The notes: a model not told the origin generated them from the letters alone. Shown: positions 53,219 through 63,121, counted from the stretch's first letter. The stretch is 64,000 nt of DNA from Persicitalea sp038235275 (GCA_038235275.1 JBBSUC010000023.1:22397-86396), one strand, 5' to 3'. Translations and numbers: made by a program.

Positions 53219-54769
53219 ATGAACATTATTCAAAAAATCGGCTTAACGCTTTTCGTGATTGGCTTCGCCATTTGGGTGGCCACGCTGAGTTTGGGAAAAT
53301 ATACCCTGACTGACAATATTTTGAGCGATACGCTCATTGTCAAGAAAGAGCACTTCGAACTGCTGAAAGCCAAGGCCGAACCAATGTACGGCAAGACTTA
53401 TTCCACAGCATTTGCGTTCAGTAACGATTTTTCCAAAGTTCAGGACGATGTCAATATCATGTTGCGTGACCAAAAGAAGGAGGGGGAAGTTATCTACGAT
53501 AATTATGCCTTTCCTGTCACCAAAGCAGCTTCCGAAGGACCGATCACGGAGCATACGGCACTGTGGTTTTGGCTAAGTTTTGGACTAGCCATCATAGGAG
53601 CGTTGATGTACATCCTCCCCAAGAACCGCCTGCTACCCGGCATCAAGAACGACCATATTTATCACCATCCGGCCACCTCGCGCGGTTGGATCGGGATACT
53701 GCTCGGTACCTTCCTAATTGGGTTTTATGTGGTGCTTTACTTTTACCCCCAATACATCGTCAACTGGGTACTGCTGGTCGATCCCATTAGCCAAGCCCTC
53801 AACGGCGGCCCGGCTTCGCAATGGTTTTTGTACGGTTTCCTCTACACGCTCTGCATTCTGATCATGGGCATCCGAATGCTAATCAAGTATCGACATTCGC
53901 CCTACGAGCAGATTCGCTCGGTGTCAGTTATGTTTTTTCAGACATCATTTGCTTTTCTGATTCCCGAAATCCTGGTGCGGCTCAACCAGCCTTACTATGA
54001 TTTTAAGAACATGTGGCCGCTGGATTACGATTTTTTCTTTGACTATAATATCAACGACCTTATCAGTAACGGCACCCTGGGCGTATTCATGCTCGTTTGG
54101 GGCATCGCCCTGTTTGTGCTGGCCGTACCTATTTTTACCTACATCTACGGCAAACGCTGGTACTGCTCGTGGGTGTGCGGATGCGGTGGCTTGGCCGAAA
54201 CCCTCGGCGACCCCCATCGGCAGCTATCGGACAAATCGTTGAAAGCCTGGAAAATCGAACGTTATACCGTCCACGGCGTACTGGTGTTTGCCATCGTAAT
54301 GACTGCCTTTGTATTATATACCTATTTCACGGGCCAGTCTAACATTGGGCCAATTAGCAGCTATTCGGTGCGGGCAGCTTACGGGTTCTACATTGGAGCC
54401 ATTTTCTCCGGCATTGTCGGCGTGGGCTTTTACCCGCTGATGGGCAACCGGATGTGGTGCCGCTTCGGCTGCCCGCTGGCGGCTTACCTCGGCCTGGTGC
54501 AACGGTTCAGGTCGCGCTTCCGCATCACGACCAACGGCGGACAGTGCATTTCCTGCGGCAACTGCTCCACCTACTGCGAAATGGGCATCGACGTTCGCGC
54601 CTACGCTCAAAAAGGGCAAGACATCGTACGCGCCTCCTGCGTAGGCTGCGGCATCTGCTCGGCGGTCTGCCCGCGCGGCGTGCTGAATCTCGAGAACGCC
54701 GATCCCCACAGCCGGGTAATGGTGGCACCGGAGCTGATGACGGGGAATGATATGCCGAAGATTAAATAG
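53219..54769 (+). CDS. Membrane polyferredoxin (NapH/CcoG-like 4Fe-4S protein)
   Basis: 516 residues from the ATG at 53219. One N-terminal helix and a periplasmic segment of about 80 residues are followed by about seven more helices, then cytosolic cysteine motifs: YCSWVCGCGG and WCRFGCPLA of the NapH/CcoG type, and two classical 4Fe-4S ferredoxin motifs CISCGNCSTYC and CVGCGICSAVCPRG. It should move electrons between a cytosolic donor and a membrane or periplasmic acceptor. The preceding FAD oxidoreductase is the likely donor. The periplasmic segment lacks haem or cysteine motifs. The acceptor is unknown. Confidence 0.85.
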   Translation: MNIIQKIGLTLFVIGFAIWVATLSLGKYTLTDNILSDTLIVKKEHFELLKAKAEPMYGKTYSTAFAFSNDFSKVQDDVNIMLRDQKKEGEVIYDNYAFPVTKAASEGPITEHTALWFWLSFGLAIIGALMYILPKNRLLPGIKNDHIYHHPATSRGWIGILLGTFLIGFYVVLYFYPQYIVNWVLLVDPISQALNGGPASQWFLYGFLYTLCILIMGIRMLIKYRHSPYEQIRSVSVMFFQTSFAFLIPEILVRLNQPYYDFKNMWPLDYDFFFDYNINDLISNGTLGVFMLVWGIALFVLAVPIFTYIYGKRWYCSWVCGCGGLAETLGDPHRQLSDKSLKAWKIERYTVHGVLVFAIVMTAFVLYTYFTGQSNIGPISSYSVRAAYGFYIGAIFSGIVGVGFYPLMGNRMWCRFGCPLAAYLGLVQRFRSRFRITTNGGQCISCGNCSTYCEMGIDVRAYAQKGQDIVRASCVGCGICSAVCPRGVLNLENADPHSRVMVAPELMTGNDMPKIK

Positions 54770-54831
54770 GATTTTTTGAAAAAAATGGAAATACCTTTCG
54801 CAAAAATCTTAACCACCATACTTTCAGAGCC

Positions 54832-55500
54832 ATGCGCAAAAATATCCTGTTGATTGCTCTGGCCGCTGCCAGCACCCTCGCCAACGCCCAAACCGCCGCT
54901 CCGGCCGAAGACAAAGAAAAGAAAGCTGAATTCGTTGACCAGCTTTTCTCCGAATAGTCCTACCTCTACGCCCAAATCGTGAACAAACTGTTCACCTTTA
55001 ATTTTTCACCCACCTGCTGGGCTGAATTCAACAAGACGCGGGGCAACGAACACGATACAGGGATAGGAGCCATGTAAAACTGGGTGAGTTACGCCGTGGA
55101 GTACGCCAAGCACGAAGGTTTGGGCGACTTGAAAAGCCTGGCGGTGGATAACAAAGAAGTGGAAAAAGCCAACCGCCCGATGATCGACGATATGATTAAG
55201 GAAATTGGCCAGAAATTCTCCATGACCGTAAACGCCCCCGTAGAATGCAAGGGACTAGCTTACGAAATGATGATGCGATACCCTTTCCAAGTACTTACCC
55301 GCATCGGCCCTGGTGGCCAGGAATGGGGCCCGACGGGTGGCGAAGCGCATATTACCCTTGACCCCAAGGCTACGGATATAGCCGTGAAAATCAGTCCCGA
55401 TGGGAAGAAATTTGCGGTATCCGGTCCGGCTTATACCGAAGCCTACGATACGCAGGGTAAGATCGATAAGGGTCTGCAACGGGCGAATAAGAATCGCTAG
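54832..55500 (+). pseudogene. Secreted hypothetical protein, interrupted by two in-frame stops
   Basis: A single frame from the ATG at 54832 to 55500 (222 sense positions) contains TAG at 54955-54957 and TAA at 55075-55077, with protein-like sequence on both sides of each. The start is a good Sec signal (LLIALAAASTLANAQ). Between the stops comes YLYAQIVNKLFTFNFSPTCW; after the second, NWVSYAVEYAKHEG and MMMRYPFQVLTRIGPGGQEW. No family recognised. A shorter product from 55084 would lack the signal peptide. Most likely a recently inactivated gene, as all other positions still read well. Confidence 0.7.
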
Positions 55501-55505
55501 TCTAA

Positions 55506-56837
55506 CTATTTCACTGGGGTTTCGTGTTGCAACTCCATGCCCGTCGAACTTCTTGCCTTGAAGCCCGTCCACGTTTTCTCGTTGGAATTTACGGGCAAAT
55601 CCAGGTACTGGTCGTAGTCCTTTCCTTTCAAGAATTTTCCTAAAAATGCCGTGACGAAGTGCTGGTTGATGTTGTTCAACCGGCGCTCGTCCCAGGCGGG
55701 TTCGGCGTAGCGGTAGTACTCGTCGAAGGGCAGACCGGGGGCCAAAGCCACGGCGGGCGGTGGGTTAGGGGCCACGTTGTGACGGGCGTTTTCGTAGGTC
55801 AGTAGGTACCGCTCGGCGTTGACTGCGCCCGTGTAAATGGCCTTGATGCCCTTTTCGTAGCCCGACACATCGTCTTGGCTGCCCGCCACGAAGAACGTTG
55901 GCAACTTCAATCCTTTTAAACTTTCGGCATCCCACACGCCCCGCTCCATGCCCCATGGCGCAAAAGCTACGACGGCCTTGATGCGCGGATCAAAGCTTTT
56001 TTCGTAGTCGGCATTACCCGTAGTGCGCACCTCGATGGCCTTGCTGCCGCTCGTCATGCCGCCGAAGGCTTTGGCAAATCCCTCGCTGTAGCCCGCCCCG
56101 GCCACGTTTAGTACCCCGTAACCGCCCATCGAATAACCGATAATTCCGGTGTTGTTGGCATTGAGCAAGCCGGAGAGAAAATTCTTGTTGCCCGCCTTTC
56201 CCAAATCGGCCATTTGATTGAGAACGAACAGAATATCCTTTGAGCGATTGAGCAACGTGCTGGTAAAGCCCGCCGCGTCGCGGAAGGTGGATTCGGCGTG
56301 GTCGATGGCCACGACGACGTAGCCCTTCGACGCCAGATTCTCGGTCAGGTACGTCAGCAAATACCGCGAGCCGACGTAGCCGTGCGACACGATAATGAGC
56401 GGAAAAGCGCTGGCAGAAGCGAGCGGAGCGGCATCGCGCGCGGCCCGGCCCTGGAAAGTAAAAGGAATCAGGGGACGCTTGGGGTCGTTGGCAGTTCCCA
56501 TTACCTCCTCGTAGCTGACGAGTTCGGACTGCCCGGCCGATAACGCTGCCGGGTACCACACCTCAACTTTCAGCGCCCGGTCGTAGTGAGCGTCCGGGTT
56601 GTCTTTGGTTTTGAGGACATCGATTTGATTTTTATTGACAAAATCCAGCGTCCGAACCCCAACTTTGTACTCGCCCCGTGCCGAAAGTTCGGGCGCATCG
56701 GGCAGCGCATCGCCGTACGCGAAAGTCGTCTCGGCATTTTGCGAGAAAGAAAAAGGAGCCACCAGCAGTTGGAAAAACAGGAGGCTGGCAAAAATGAGTG
56801 TGTTCTTTGTGTAGTAAGTTCTCATTGGACGAATCAT
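55506..56837 (-). CDS. Secreted alpha/beta hydrolase (PAF-acetylhydrolase/dienelactone-hydrolase-like)
   Basis: 443 residues with a Sec signal (FASLLFFQLLVAPFSFSQ). An N-terminal beta segment (LKVEVWYPAAL) leads to PLIIVSHGYVGSRYLLTYL (oxyanion hole), NTGIIGYSMGGYGVLNVAG (nucleophile elbow), FVAGSQDDVSGY (acid) and an ENARHNVAPNP histidine. The ATG at 56837 overlaps the upstream BatA-like stop as ATGA, so translation is coupled; an ATG at 56825 is an alternative. Substrate unknown. Confidence 0.83.
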   Translation of the reverse strand: MIRPMRTYYTKNTLIFASLLFFQLLVAPFSFSQNAETTFAYGDALPDAPELSARGEYKVGVRTLDFVNKNQIDVLKTKDNPDAHYDRALKVEVWYPAALSAGQSELVSYEEVMGTANDPKRPLIPFTFQGRAARDAAPLASASAFPLIIVSHGYVGSRYLLTYLTENLASKGYVVVAIDHAESTFRDAAGFTSTLLNRSKDILFVLNQMADLGKAGNKNFLSGLLNANNTGIIGYSMGGYGVLNVAGAGYSEGFAKAFGGMTSGSKAIEVRTTGNADYEKSFDPRIKAVVAFAPWGMERGVWDAESLKGLKLPTFFVAGSQDDVSGYEKGIKAIYTGAVNAERYLLTYENARHNVAPNPPPAVALAPGLPFDEYYRYAEPAWDERRLNNINQHFVTAFLGKFLKGKDYDQYLDLPVNSNEKTWTGFKARSSTGMELQHETPVK

Positions 56838-58897
56838 TTTAAAAATCTGATTAATAAAATTTCAATTAGAAGAAAAGCCAACGCTGCCATCAAAAAGTAC
56901 TTCCAAAGACTGGTTCCCAGATTTTGGTCCTCGAATTCACGGGCAAAGGCGGCATCGTCGATTTTGTCGAACACCGCCACGTTTTTTTGACCCGAGAAAG
57001 CCGCCCGCAGTTCGTCGGGCGAGTAATATTCCAGTTTCGACTCGGCGTTGTCATGGTTGAGGGCGAGAAGCTGCTCAGTCTTGCCGTCGTTCACAAGTTC
57101 ATAATAGCCCGCATCTACCGATTGGTCTTCGCTGAGTTGGTTGCTTTTGGGCATTTCCAGCATCAGTTGGTTGCCATTGAGCCGCTGCACCGGAATGAGT
57201 TCCGTCTTGTCGTGGCGGAGTTTGTACACCGCGTTGGGGTTTGGGTCACTAACCGTAACGGCCATACTGTTTTCGTCAAAGGAATAGGCCGTGCGTTGCG
57301 CCCGCACACTCAAAGCCGCCAATTTATACATTACGGGTACGAATAATGCGTGCTGCGCCACGTTACCGTACGCCGCCGACAACGGCGCGGCAAAAAGATA
57401 CAGCCTTCCCGGCCCAACCGACGACTGGCTGAGGTATGTCTGCCCATTGCGAAGCGTCAGTAGTTTATTGCCACTATTGCCCCACTGCCAGGTCGGCGAG
57501 GCCGAGGGCAGGCTCAGGTTGTTTTCCTGCCGGATGGATTCTTCGAATACATCGCTAAAAAATGGGCTATTGCGGTCGGGAACGTTCATCGGCACGGGTT
57601 GCGGAACTCCTTGTTTCGCTTGCAAGCCGTTCACCCGCAAACTGGTCAAAAAAGGGCCGTAGGTACCCGCATCGGGATCGGTGGGAGGAATAATTGCCAG
57701 GCTACCGCCTTTTTTTACAAAATCCTCCAACGCCGCGCGCAGCGAACCCGTGGGTTGCTCGACGCCTTCCAGCACCACTAGATCGGCGGTGCGGAGTTGC
57801 CCTACGTCCACATTCTGCACGCTGAAACTCTGGGTGGCAAACAGGCTGTCGTTGTCGAACACGTTCTCGATGTAGCGTCCCCCGCTGGCCTGTCCGTACA
57901 GATGCACGATTTTGATGACGGGCGAGGCGTCGAGGACGAAATAGTAGTCGTTGTCAAACGTAACCGGGAAATCGTCGAAGGTAATTCGCCCTTTCTTGAA
58001 GCCCCGACCCTTGATACTGAAATTAAAAGACGCATTGACCGAACTATTGGCGGGAACATCCACCGAAGCGGTCGAAACCTGGGCGTCGTCTAAATAAAGC
58101 TTGACGACCATATTCTCGGCAACCTCCGTTCCTGAGTTGCTCACTTTTACGTACAAAATATTATTCTGCAATTCCCGGATAAAGGGCGTGTTCAGCCAAA
58201 CCGAATCCACGAAAATATTCTTCTCCGGCGTGGCCTGCACCGGAACTATGAACAGACGATTGGTGGAATCCACGGCGATTTTGGACAAATCACCCACCGT
58301 ACTTTTCTGGAAATCCGAAAACCAAAAAAGCTGATTCTTGCCCGCCGTAGCGTGGCGCGACATCAAATTCTGCTGGCGGCGATAGACTTCGGTCAGCGTA
58401 CGCGGCGTGTGCGACAAGCCGATGGTCGTCAGGCGGTCGCGGATTTTGTCGGCAGTGGCCAGCGTTTGTTCGGGGGCCGAAAAGTCGTTGGTCATCAGTT
58501 GCAGCGTGGTGGCGTTGCGGAATACCCGCATCAAATCGCCCAAACGTCCCGTGGCGATGTCGAGGTAGCGCTTGCCGTTTTCCTCGTTCTGCATACTGTA
58601 CGAGTTGTCGAGGTACAGACTCGTAATGCCCTGCCGACTGATGCCCAGCTCGCTCTTGCTGGGTAGAAAAGGCTGCGCAAAAGCCAGCACTAGGCAGGTC
58701 ACGGCAAATACCCGCGCCAGCAAAATGAGCCAGTGCTTGATCTTGCGAAACGAACTCGTCTGCGTCTCGACGGCTTTCAAAAAAGCCACGTTGGTGAAAT
58801 ACACCCGCTTGGTGCGCCGGAAATTAAAAAAGTGAATGGCAATGGGAACCGAAACAGCCAACAGGCCCCAGAGGAAAGACGGGAAGAGGAAACTCAT
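56834..58897 (-). CDS. BatA-like membrane protein with von Willebrand A features
   Basis: 687 residues. The N-terminal BatA domain (about 1-85: FLWGLLAVSVPIAIHFFNFR and IKHWLILLARVFAVTCLVLA, two helices) precedes a vWA-type region whose DNSYSM (about residues 96-101) is a DxSxS metal site, then a long beta-rich periplasmic part and a final helix (LMAALAFLLIEILLIRFL). Bacteroidota proteins of this kind belong to the aerotolerance (Bat)/MoxR-linked family, but no MoxR ATPase gene is here. The stop overlaps the start of the secreted hydrolase gene by 4 bp. Confidence 0.87.
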   Translation of the reverse strand: MSFLFPSFLWGLLAVSVPIAIHFFNFRRTKRVYFTNVAFLKAVETQTSSFRKIKHWLILLARVFAVTCLVLAFAQPFLPSKSELGISRQGITSLYLDNSYSMQNEENGKRYLDIATGRLGDLMRVFRNATTLQLMTNDFSAPEQTLATADKIRDRLTTIGLSHTPRTLTEVYRRQQNLMSRHATAGKNQLFWFSDFQKSTVGDLSKIAVDSTNRLFIVPVQATPEKNIFVDSVWLNTPFIRELQNNILYVKVSNSGTEVAENMVVKLYLDDAQVSTASVDVPANSSVNASFNFSIKGRGFKKGRITFDDFPVTFDNDYYFVLDASPVIKIVHLYGQASGGRYIENVFDNDSLFATQSFSVQNVDVGQLRTADLVVLEGVEQPTGSLRAALEDFVKKGGSLAIIPPTDPDAGTYGPFLTSLRVNGLQAKQGVPQPVPMNVPDRNSPFFSDVFEESIRQENNLSLPSASPTWQWGNSGNKLLTLRNGQTYLSQSSVGPGRLYLFAAPLSAAYGNVAQHALFVPVMYKLAALSVRAQRTAYSFDENSMAVTVSDPNPNAVYKLRHDKTELIPVQRLNGNQLMLEMPKSNQLSEDQSVDAGYYELVNDGKTEQLLALNHDNAESKLEYYSPDELRAAFSGQKNVAVFDKIDDAAFAREFEDQNLGTSLWKYFLMAALAFLLIEILLIRFLK

Positions 58898-59225
58898 TTA
58901 TTAATGGTGAATGAGAGAATGAGAGAATGAGTGAATGAATTTGAGGATTAATATTCTCTAATTCACTCACAGCGCGGGCTGCCCCGTCTCTCATTCAAAA
59001 TTATTTTTTCTGCACAAAGAACGCCAAAATACGCCATCCCGTTTTAATTACTTCCGGTTTCGGCGAAGTTGGGGGCTTTTTCCTAACTTTGCGGTTCTTT
59101 CAATGGTGAATGAGTGAATGATAGAATGAAAGAATAATGAACAGCTTTTTGAGCGAAATTTCCATTTTTCTACCATACCCTGACCTAACAACCTACTACC
59201 TAACAACCTAATACCTATAAATAAA
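58898..59225. repeat. Divergent intergenic region with palindromic element copy 3
   Basis: 328 bp without a gene between divergent genes. At 58908-58967 heptamer-like GAATGAGA/GAGTGAAT units and their reverse complement form an imperfect palindrome; 58965-58987 is the 23-bp tail identical to 6428-6450. A second small block of GAATGAGT-type units is at 59106-59138. TAACTTTG at 59084-59091 may be a -7 element for the plus-strand gene at 59226, though its -33 region is poor. Confidence 0.75.
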
Positions 59226-59783
59226 ATGGCAAAAATGCCTTCCCAAAAGTACCAGTCAACTCCTCAGGTTTCGGCCAATCCGGCGGCGATCCGCACCAAG
59301 CGGTACGCGCTGGATACCAAGAAATACATCTGGCTGGCGATGAAGCAGTTTTTTAAGGCGCAGATGATATGGGTGCTAGTCCCTGTTGGGCTGATTTTAA
59401 TTAATGCGGTCATTAACCTCACGGGCGTGTATCCCAACATCTGGATTTACATCGTCATCGTCGTCGCGGCCATTCTCTACATTCTGTTCTGGCTCATTCA
59501 ATTCACTGGAATTACCCAGTTAGAGCAGTACAAGCCGATGTTCGACAAATACATCTACGAAATCGACCAGCGTCAAATTCTCATGAAAATCAACGCCAAG
59601 GAAGGCGGCGTGATGAAGTGGGACATGATAAAAAGCGCCTACAAAGATAAGGAGGCCTACGTCCTCGTCATGTCGCGCGGCCAATTCATCTATCTGCCCT
59701 ACACCATCTTCAACTCCGACCACGACATGAAACTCTTCGACCGTATCCTGCGGCAAAAGAATTTAATCGAAGAAGGAAAGTAG
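59226..59783 (+). CDS. YcxB-like membrane protein
   Basis: 185 residues. Two membrane helices (about 48-66 and 75-97) are followed by a cytosolic beta domain with DQRQILMKINAKEGGVMKWD and QFIYLPYTIFNSDHDMKLFD, which matches the YcxB-like C-terminal domain. Function unknown. Transcribed plus, divergent from the BatA-like gene, and upstream of the DPP-IV gene with a 133-bp gap. Confidence 0.8.
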   Translation: MAKMPSQKYQSTPQVSANPAAIRTKRYALDTKKYIWLAMKQFFKAQMIWVLVPVGLILINAVINLTGVYPNIWIYIVIVVAAILYILFWLIQFTGITQLEQYKPMFDKYIYEIDQRQILMKINAKEGGVMKWDMIKSAYKDKEAYVLVMSRGQFIYLPYTIFNSDHDMKLFDRILRQKNLIEEGK

Positions 59784-59916
59784 GAGGGTCTATGAGTGCA
59801 TGAGTTTTTCCTTTGAGCCTGTCGGTAACGGCGGGCTTTTTCTATATTTACGCAAACACCTCCGCGACCTCTGCGTATAAACTTCGCGCTCTCTGCGGTT
59901 AAAAAAACACCAAGCA

Positions 59917-62127
59917 ATGAAAAAACTAATTCTCCTCCTCCTTTTGACCACGCAAATCCTCCACGCCCAGCAACGCGCCATTACGCTAGAAGAAATCTAC
60001 GGCACCAAGTCCAACACCTTCACCGCCAAAACCGTCACGGGCGTCAACTGGATGAAGCAGGGCGGGTTCTACACCTCCCTGCAACCGGGCAAAGTCATCA
60101 AGTACAGCATCGCTACGGGCGAGGCCGTCGAAACGCTTTTCGACCAAAGCGCCACCACCATCGCGGGCGGCAGCGACAAAATCGCCATCGAAGGGTACCA
60201 ACTGAGCAGCGACGAGACCAAGCTCCTCCTCACGACCGAGGAAGAACCCATCTACCGCCGCAGCAAGAAAGCCGAGTACTACGTCTATGATTTGGGGACA
60301 AAAGCTTTGGTCAAACTGTCGAAAAACGGCAAGCAGCAGTACGCCACCTTCTCGCCCGATGGCAGCAAAGTGGCCTTCGTGCGGGAGAATAATCTGTTTG
60401 TGACCGACCTGGCCACCCAAACCGAAACCGCCGTTACCACCGACGGCAAGTTCAATGAAATCATCAACGGCGGGGGCGATTGGGTCTACGAAGAAGAATT
60501 CTCGCTGTCGCAAGCCTTCGCCTGGTCGCCCGACGGGCAGCGGATTGCTTTCTACCGCTTCGACGAAAGTGCCGTGCCGGAGTACAATATGCAGGTTTGG
60601 AAAGGGATTTATCCGCAAGATTACAAGTTCAAGTACCCCAAGGCGGGCGAACCCAACGCCACGGTGCAGATTCTGGTGTACGCGCTGGGAACGAAGCAAA
60701 CCACCAAAATGGACGTCGGTCCCGAAGCCGATCAGTACATTCCCCGCATCGAGTGGACCAAAAATCCCAACCTGCTTTCGATCCGGCGCATGAATCGCCT
60801 GCAAAACCGCCTCGATCTGCTCCACGCCGACGCCACCACCGGACAAGCCCGCACCGTCCTGACCGAGGAAAGCGATACCTACGTGGACCTGATTTTTACC
60901 GATGACCTGACGTACCTTGAAAACGGTGAACAATTCATCTTCTCCAGCGAGCGCAGCGGCTATAAGCACCTTTACCTCTATAATATGGACGGCACCCTCG
61001 ACCGCCAACTGACTTCCGGCGGTTGGGAAGTGGCCGAGTTCCTGGGCCTCGACGAAGCCACCGAGACGATCTACTACACCTCCACCGACGTCTCGCCGCT
61101 CGAACGCCACCTCTACCACCAGGACATCGCCGCCCCCAAGCGCCGCCGCAAGCGCTACCAGGCCCCCGCCCCGGTGCGGCTTTCCGACAAGCGCGGCACC
61201 AACCGCATCCTGCTCAGCCCCGATTTTAAGTACTATCTCGAATACAACAGCTCCACGCAAGCCGTGCCGACAGTGACGCTGCGCCAGGCCCCCACGGCGA
61301 CGGTGGTCAGGACGCTGGAAACGAACCGGGAACTCTCCCAAAAACTGGCCGAGTACCGCACCACCAAGCCGGAATTTTTCCAGTTCACGACCTCCGAAAG
61401 TGTGACGCTGAACGGCTGGATGATCAAACCCGCCGCCCTCGACCCGGCCAAAAAGTACCCCGTGCTGATGTTCGTGTACGGCGGACCGGGTTCGCAGACG
61501 GTCTTGGACAGTTGGGAAAGCCGCGACTACCTCTGGCACCAAACCCTGGCCGACCTGGGCTACATTGTCGTTTCCATCGACAACCGGGGGACGGGCGCGC
61601 GCGGCAAGGCGTTCCGCACCGCGACCTACGCCCAACTCGGCAAGCTCGAAACGCAGGACCAAATCGAGGGCGCGAAGTACCTCGGCACGCTGCCCTACGT
61701 GGACAAAGACCGCATCGGCATTTGGGGATGGAGCTACGGCGGCTACATGACCTCCCTCTGCATGACCGTGGGCGCCGACTACTTCAAGACGGGCATCGCC
61801 GTGGCCCCCGTCACGACCTGGCGCTTCTACGACAGCATCTACACCGAGCGCTACCTCAAACGCCCGCAGGACAACCCGTCCGGCTACGACGACAACTCAC
61901 CCCTCACCCACGCCGCCCAACTCAAAGGCAAGTTCCTCCTCATCCACGGCACCAGCGACGACAACGTCCATTTCCAAAACTCCGTCGAGTTCACGGACGC
62001 CCTGATCGAAGCCGACCGCGACTTCGAGACGTTCTACTACCCGAACAAGGCCCACGCCTTACGCGGGGGGAATACGCGGTTGCACTTGTATCGGATGATG
62101 ACGCGGTTCTTGGTGGAGAATTTGTAG
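59917..62127 (+). CDS. Dipeptidyl peptidase IV (S9B family)
   Basis: 736-residue secreted serine peptidase that removes X-Pro or X-Ala dipeptides from N-termini. Sec signal (KLILLLLLTTQILHA). The N-terminal beta propeller (about 30-480) includes GDWVYEEEF, whose Glu pair binds the free amino terminus. The C-terminal hydrolase has the nucleophile in GWSYGGYMTS (Ser 606), acid in GTSDDNVHF (Asp 681) and base in NKAHALRG (His 713). A complete enzyme; helps take up peptides in the periplasm. A long opposite-strand reading frame is a shadow of this gene. Confidence 0.95.
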   Translation: MKKLILLLLLTTQILHAQQRAITLEEIYGTKSNTFTAKTVTGVNWMKQGGFYTSLQPGKVIKYSIATGEAVETLFDQSATTIAGGSDKIAIEGYQLSSDETKLLLTTEEEPIYRRSKKAEYYVYDLGTKALVKLSKNGKQQYATFSPDGSKVAFVRENNLFVTDLATQTETAVTTDGKFNEIINGGGDWVYEEEFSLSQAFAWSPDGQRIAFYRFDESAVPEYNMQVWKGIYPQDYKFKYPKAGEPNATVQILVYALGTKQTTKMDVGPEADQYIPRIEWTKNPNLLSIRRMNRLQNRLDLLHADATTGQARTVLTEESDTYVDLIFTDDLTYLENGEQFIFSSERSGYKHLYLYNMDGTLDRQLTSGGWEVAEFLGLDEATETIYYTSTDVSPLERHLYHQDIAAPKRRRKRYQAPAPVRLSDKRGTNRILLSPDFKYYLEYNSSTQAVPTVTLRQAPTATVVRTLETNRELSQKLAEYRTTKPEFFQFTTSESVTLNGWMIKPAALDPAKKYPVLMFVYGGPGSQTVLDSWESRDYLWHQTLADLGYIVVSIDNRGTGARGKAFRTATYAQLGKLETQDQIEGAKYLGTLPYVDKDRIGIWGWSYGGYMTSLCMTVGADYFKTGIAVAPVTTWRFYDSIYTERYLKRPQDNPSGYDDNSPLTHAAQLKGKFLLIHGTSDDNVHFQNSVEFTDALIEADRDFETFYYPNKAHALRGGNTRLHLYRMMTRFLVENL

Positions 62128-62164
62128 ATTTGGGGATTAGAGGTTCAACAATCACAAAAAGTAT

Positions 62165-63121
62165 ATGAGAAAAATTCTCTATACAGTTGCAAAGTGCGAA
62201 GATGGTAAGCTAATTCGTGCTATTGAGGCGGGAAAGGGGATTGATTACTTTTGTCCAGTATGTGAATCTAAGATGGTTCTTAGGAAAAGTGGTAACACTG
62301 GGAAAGGAAGTAAAAGACCGCATTTTGCTCATAAAAGCCTAACAATAAATTGTACTGCTGAATCTGCACTACACTTCGCTTTCAAAAATTTACTTGCTAA
62401 TAAAATAGGAGAGAGGATTTCAGAGAATATTGGAATTTCTATTAATTGGGATTGTTCATATTGTGGAGATAGGCATTCAGGAAATTTATTAAAAAAGGTA
62501 GCCTCTCTCGAATTGGAGAAGAATTTGGGAGTTTGTAGACCTGATATAGCCTTGTTAAACTCTGATAGAAGTGTTTTTGCTGTTATTGAAATAGTCGTTA
62601 CACATAAACCAGAGGAAAGTACATTAAGGTATTACTTTGAAAATAATATTATTTTAATTCAGATAGACTTAAAATCTGATGAAGATATAGATAATTTGGA
62701 TGATAAAATAAAATATCCGGATGTTTTACTTACTTGTTTTAATCCAAAATGCACTAAATGTGGCAACTTTCAATTGATAAAAAGAATGGTCTTGATAGAT
62801 GGGAATTGTTATAGATGTGGATCTTTTCTAAAAGCTGCAATGATAGAAAATAGTAACAACGCCCCAATCAAAGGACACCAACATCTTCCGCCGAGTGAGT
62901 TTTCAAAGAATGAAGTTTCAATTGCAACTTCAAATGGCGTAATACTAAAAACCCATTATAGCAAAATGGCCAATGAAAGATATTTGGCTAACACTTGTGC
63001 AATTTGTAACGCTTTTGTAGGAGACTTTTACTTGTTTTCTAATTTTAGGGCACCAGCAGCATATGGTGAACTGTTTTCGGAGTCGATTGATATCGGATAT
63101 TTTTGTCAACATTGTGAATAG
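62165..63121 (+). CDS. CoiA-like nuclease domain protein
   Basis: 318 residues, AT-rich, starting 38 bp after the DPP-IV gene but unlike it in base use. It opens with a CPVC zinc-type pair (30-33) and RPHFAHK (51-57), then AESALHFAFKNLL (65-77), CSYCG and a restriction-like core: RPDIALL (125-131) with VIEIVVTH (141-148), the pattern of CoiA-type PD-(D/E)xK nucleases. Further CxxC pairs follow (CTKCG, CYRCG, CAIC, CQHC). CoiA in Gram-positives acts in DNA uptake and recombination; here the isolated accessory setting suggests a defence or mobile-element role. Likely acquired. Confidence 0.7.
   Translation: MRKILYTVAKCEDGKLIRAIEAGKGIDYFCPVCESKMVLRKSGNTGKGSKRPHFAHKSLTINCTAESALHFAFKNLLANKIGERISENIGISINWDCSYCGDRHSGNLLKKVASLELEKNLGVCRPDIALLNSDRSVFAVIEIVVTHKPEESTLRYYFENNIILIQIDLKSDEDIDNLDDKIKYPDVLLTCFNPKCTKCGNFQLIKRMVLIDGNCYRCGSFLKAAMIENSNNAPIKGHQHLPPSEFSKNEVSIATSNGVILKTHYSKMANERYLANTCAICNAFVGDFYLFSNFRAPAAYGELFSESIDIGYFCQHCE

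Noticed and set aside
59986..61662. 558-codon open frame on the minus strand opposite the DPP-IV gene
   Set aside because: Shadow of a GC-rich coding sequence: low-complexity G/V/R-rich translation without domain sense, while the plus-strand frame is a complete peptidase.
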